From Cupriavidus pinatubonensis (lineage in GTDB: Bacteria; Pseudomonadota; Gammaproteobacteria; Burkholderiales; Burkholderiaceae), in the NCBI RefSeq assembly GCF_019602855.1, contig NZ_CP080766.1, positions 1,674,001-1,738,000 of the forward strand: a stretch of 64,000 bases of DNA, in the 5' to 3' direction. Shown here one piece after another: positions 61,784-64,000 of this stretch. The translations under genes and the position numbers were made by a program. The notes under the pieces were generated by a model. The model made no database searches. It was not told where the DNA came from and saw nothing but the letters and a program-made list of their open reading frames with translations. Positions within the stretch are counted from its first letter, which is position 1. The number at the start of each line of letters is the position of its first letter.

Positions 61784-63157
61784 ATGAAACACACCCCACT
61801 CGAGCTGATGCGCGTGCGCACCGGCGACCGGCTGGAACGGCTACCCGTATGCGGTTACCACCGATTCCTGTTTGCCGTTATTGCACTGGCCTTCTTCTTC
61901 GACAATCTCGACCTGGCCATGATGACCTATCTCCTGGGATCGATCCGCTCGGAATTCGGATTGACTCCCGCACAGGCCGGCATGCTCGGCAGCGCTAGCT
62001 TCGTCGGCATGGCTGTCGGTGCGCTCGGCTCCGGGGTACTGGCGGACAGGTTCGGCCGGAAGCCGGTTTTCCAGGTCAGCATGATCATCTGGGGCGTTGG
62101 CAGCTACCTCTGCTCCACCGCGCACAGTCCGACGGAACTTGGCGCGTATCGGGTCTTGCTTGGCCTGGGCATGGGCATGGAACTTCCTTTGGCCCAGACG
62201 CTGATGTCGGAATTCATTCCGGCGCGCCAGCGCGGCAAGTACCTGGCACTGATGGATGGAAACTGGCCGATTGCCTTCATTTGCGCGGGCATGATGTCGT
62301 ACTACGTGTTGAGCGCATATAGCTGGCGCACGATGTTCCTGCTCGGCGCGGTACCGGCGCTCTTCCTCCTTGTCATCCGCCGCTACGTGCCGGAGTCCCC
62401 TCGCTGGCTGGAATCGCGAGGCCGGCATGCGGAGGCGGCCGACATCGTCGAGCGGATCGAGCAATCGGTGATGCGGCGGATGAAGCTGCATGCGTTGCCC
62501 GAAGTCACTCCCATGGTTGCCGCGCCGGAGCCGGCTGCATCGGGCCTTCGCGTGCTCTGGTCCCGCGAGTACCGCAGTCGGACGTTGACGGTATGGGGTC
62601 TGTGGTTCTTTGCCCTGCTGGGGTTCTATGGTCTGAACACCTGGATTGGCGCATTGTTGCAGCAGTCCGGGGTGGGGGTGACCAAATCGGTCTTGTATAC
62701 GGTCTATATTTCCATCGGGGGCATTCCGGGGTTCCTCTGGGCCGCCTGGGCAGTGGAGCGCTGGGGACGCAAGCCTGCCTGCGTCGCGACGCTGGTGGGC
62801 GGTGCCTGCATGGTGTTCATCTACGGCAGGGTGGCCGGTTCCCATTCTGAAGCCTTGGTGCTGTTCCTTTCAGGCGGCATGATGCAGTTTTTCATGTTCG
62901 GCATGTGGGCGGTGCTCTATACCTACACGCCTGAGCTCTACCCCACGCGCGCACGCGCCTCTGGTTGCGGAATGGCATCGACGGTCGGCCGGGTGGGTTC
63001 GTTGCTCGGCCCGGCGCTGGTGGGCCTGATACTGCCTGTCGCCGGGCAAGCTGGCGTGTTCTGCCTTGGCGCGTTGTGCTTCCTTGCGGCGGCGGGGATC
63101 GTGTGCCGGTTCGGCATCGAGACCCGGGGACGAGCGCTGGAGACCATTGCTGACTGA
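61784..63157 (+). CDS. MFS transporter, metabolite:H+ symporter (NiaP/AAHS-like)
   Basis: This is a 457-residue permease with twelve predicted helices. LADRFGRKPVFQ after helix 2 and the VERWGRKPACV repeat after helix 8 are the two A-motifs; RRYVPESPRWLESRGR is the sugar-porter-like PESPRWL signature seen in NiaP and aromatic acid/H+ symporters. It should import a carboxylated aromatic or heterocycle. GGAG precedes the ATG. Its position directly after the RidA-PurA-PNPOx operon, same strand, makes it the likely uptake step for that pathway. Confidence 0.9.
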   Translation: MKHTPLELMRVRTGDRLERLPVCGYHRFLFAVIALAFFFDNLDLAMMTYLLGSIRSEFGLTPAQAGMLGSASFVGMAVGALGSGVLADRFGRKPVFQVSMIIWGVGSYLCSTAHSPTELGAYRVLLGLGMGMELPLAQTLMSEFIPARQRGKYLALMDGNWPIAFICAGMMSYYVLSAYSWRTMFLLGAVPALFLLVIRRYVPESPRWLESRGRHAEAADIVERIEQSVMRRMKLHALPEVTPMVAAPEPAASGLRVLWSREYRSRTLTVWGLWFFALLGFYGLNTWIGALLQQSGVGVTKSVLYTVYISIGGIPGFLWAAWAVERWGRKPACVATLVGGACMVFIYGRVAGSHSEALVLFLSGGMMQFFMFGMWAVLYTYTPELYPTRARASGCGMASTVGRVGSLLGPALVGLILPVAGQAGVFCLGALCFLAAAGIVCRFGIETRGRALETIAD

Positions 63158-63491
63158 TCCAGGCGGGCCCTCTTCAGGTTGAGCGAAGCGAGCAGGCCGT
63201 CATCAAGGTCTTGAATGATGCCGTGCTCACCAGGGAGGGCAACACTTATCGCGTCGCAGTGGCGATCGTGGCCGACGGTCCGCAGTAAAGGGCAGGGTCA
63301 ACGAGTGATCTTCGTGAGCGGCCAAGCGCTGACGGCGCCCGCGTTTTCCCCGCGCAAGGGGACGCCAACGCGATGGTGTACGCCTTTCGGCCGCAACTGG
63401 CGCAATTCACACGGGATCGCAGCCGGCTCTAGCGCGGCAGCGTGCCATCCTAAAGCGCCGCCGCGAACGGGCTAGAGGGGAGGGCGTACGG
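63158..63491. other. Short intergenic region with a start-less open frame
   Basis: From about 63175 the plus strand reads EQAVIKVLNDAVLTREGNTY then RVAVAIVADGPQ and a stop at 63284-63286. The residues look natural, but no start codon or ribosome site precedes them. It could be the 3' end of a deleted gene. The remaining bases to 63491 hold nothing I recognise. Confidence 0.35.
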
Positions 63492-63677
63492 TCAGTCGTC
63501 GCGCCAGTGGTGCCATTCGCGGCGCTGCGCTTGCCATGCGTGCTCCTGGCGCTCGCGCCATTCATGTTCTTGATGCTCCCGCCATTCATGTTCGCGCCAC
63601 GCGCGAGCGCGCCAGTCTTCGTAGTAGCCTGGTGAGAGCACGACAGGTTGGCGCTGGATTCGCCCGCCCAAGTTCAT
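63492..63677 (-). CDS. Possible Trp/Arg/His-rich small protein
   Basis: The 61-residue frame ends in repeats of W-R-E-H/R (REHEWREHQEHEWRERQEHAW), a pattern seen at the C-terminus of secreted Burkholderiaceae hypothetical proteins. The start ATG at 63677 lacks a ribosome site and no signal peptide is present, so it may be the tail of a decayed gene. Function unknown. Confidence 0.4.
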   Translation of the reverse strand: MNLGGRIQRQPVVLSPGYYEDWRARAWREHEWREHQEHEWRERQEHAWQAQRREWHHWRDD

Positions 63678-63751
63678 TGGTTTTGGGTCCGAGCATGGCC
63701 GCGGTGCCCTACGGTCCGCAACGCTGCGTTTAACCGAAACGAGGTATTTCT

Positions 63752-63937
63752 ATGCCGCGCGCTCCGCAGCATACTGACCGAGGGCATGGCAGGCTGCCGG
63801 TACGAGCTTCGGCGGGCCTGAAAACGCAAAGACCGTATCAGACACTGACAAGAAATTCGCTGTATCTCGAAGTCAAGCATGGCAATAGGGGCTATCCCGG
63901 AATGGCTCCAACAGTCGTATTTTTCAACGGGGGGTGA
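63752..63937 (+). CDS. Possible small protein (61 aa)
   Basis: A 61-residue frame with a basic first half and an end LYLEVKHGNRGYPGMAPTVVF. The stop codon touches the start of the next gene. An ATG with a weak GAGG-like site precedes it. I cannot assign a family, and the first half may be non-coding. Confidence 0.25.
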   Translation: MPRAPQHTDRGHGRLPVRASAGLKTQRPYQTLTRNSLYLEVKHGNRGYPGMAPTVVFFNGG

Positions 63938-64000
63938 ATGATGTTTGTCGGCTTCCAGGCAGTTCCCGGCGCAATCGTGCCGTACGCTTATGACTGGTCG
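63938..64000 (+). CDS. Start of a gene cut by the window edge
   Basis: ATG 63938 is preceded by GGGGGGTG and opens MMFVGFQAVPGAIVPYAYDW. Only 21 residues are visible; no family can be given. The short frame immediately upstream ends at the base before this start. Confidence 0.4.
   Translation, partial: MMFVGFQAVPGAIVPYAYDWS

Noticed and set aside
1..64000. tRNA, rRNA or intact transposase/integrase genes
   Set aside because: I read both strands for conserved ends and DDE or tyrosine-recombinase patterns and found none I could support; a dedicated scan would be decisive.

Overview
The window looks like chromosomal DNA of a high-GC beta-proteobacterium of the Burkholderiaceae, most like Cupriavidus/Ralstonia. 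The reasons are the codon use, a Bug-type (tripartite tricarboxylate transporter) binding protein, a Burkholderia-style porin, a BCAM0308-family protein, a chromate transporter, and many LysR/AraC-controlled uptake and catabolic cassettes. It reads like a secondary chromosome: accessory metabolism, little core housekeeping. I saw no tRNA, rRNA, CRISPR array or intact transposase.

Layout. 0.1-8.6 kb holds a large bifunctional penicillin-binding protein, a GlsB/YeaQ membrane protein, a chemoreceptor, a ChrA chromate transporter and an MFS exporter preceded by a truncated chrB. 8.8-15.2 kb is a TRAP-transporter operon: two tandem paralogous small proteins, DctP, an exported PPC-domain protein, a fused DctQM permease, a YciI protein and a 2-keto-4-pentenoate-hydratase-like enzyme, next to a convergent LysR gene. 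15.4-18.9 kb has an alpha/beta hydrolase, an M20 amidohydrolase and a porin with a clear terminator. 19.1-24.0 kb is a probable Fur-controlled operon (PepSY-TM, DUF2271, DUF4198, ApbE, membrane flavoreductase). 24-26.7 kb has haemolysin-III, chloroperoxidase-like and cupin genes. 26.9-32.1 kb is a leftward operon for uptake and CoA-dependent oxidation of an organic acid (NDP-forming acyl-CoA synthetase, Bug protein, PECR-type reductase, acyl-CoA dehydrogenase). 32.3-38.8 kb carries a ClsC-like phospholipase-D lipoprotein with a hexamer microsatellite, a zinc alcohol dehydrogenase, a ClpP-like/LprI fusion, and LysR and ArsR regulators.

39.0-46.1 kb is a compact stress island: erythromycin-esterase family protein, FtsH paralogue, histidine-kinase remnant, divergent GroEL with Ser at position 52, BCAM0308 zinc protein and an alpha/beta hydrolase. 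A perfect FNR/ANR-type box (TTGAT-N4-ATCAA) precedes ftsH, and three near matches lie between groEL and the BCAM0308 gene. The gene set recalls the low-oxygen-activated (lxa) locus of Burkholderia cenocepacia.

46.7-57 kb is gene-poor and partly decayed: a CheB-CheR-PAS hybrid, several small orphan proteins, a DUF2513-like protein, an extra IF-1, a trypsin-like protease, a cold-shock protein, and coding-looking frames without starts. 57.2-63.2 kb is a coherent unassigned pathway: a kynurenine-formamidase-like hydrolase divergent from an AraC regulator, RidA, a divergent adenylosuccinate-synthetase paralogue, a flavin-binding PNPOx-fold protein and an MFS transporter. This last cluster and the ANR-linked island are the most interesting parts. 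The final 0.8 kb holds only weak short ORFs and the first codons of a gene that runs off the end.
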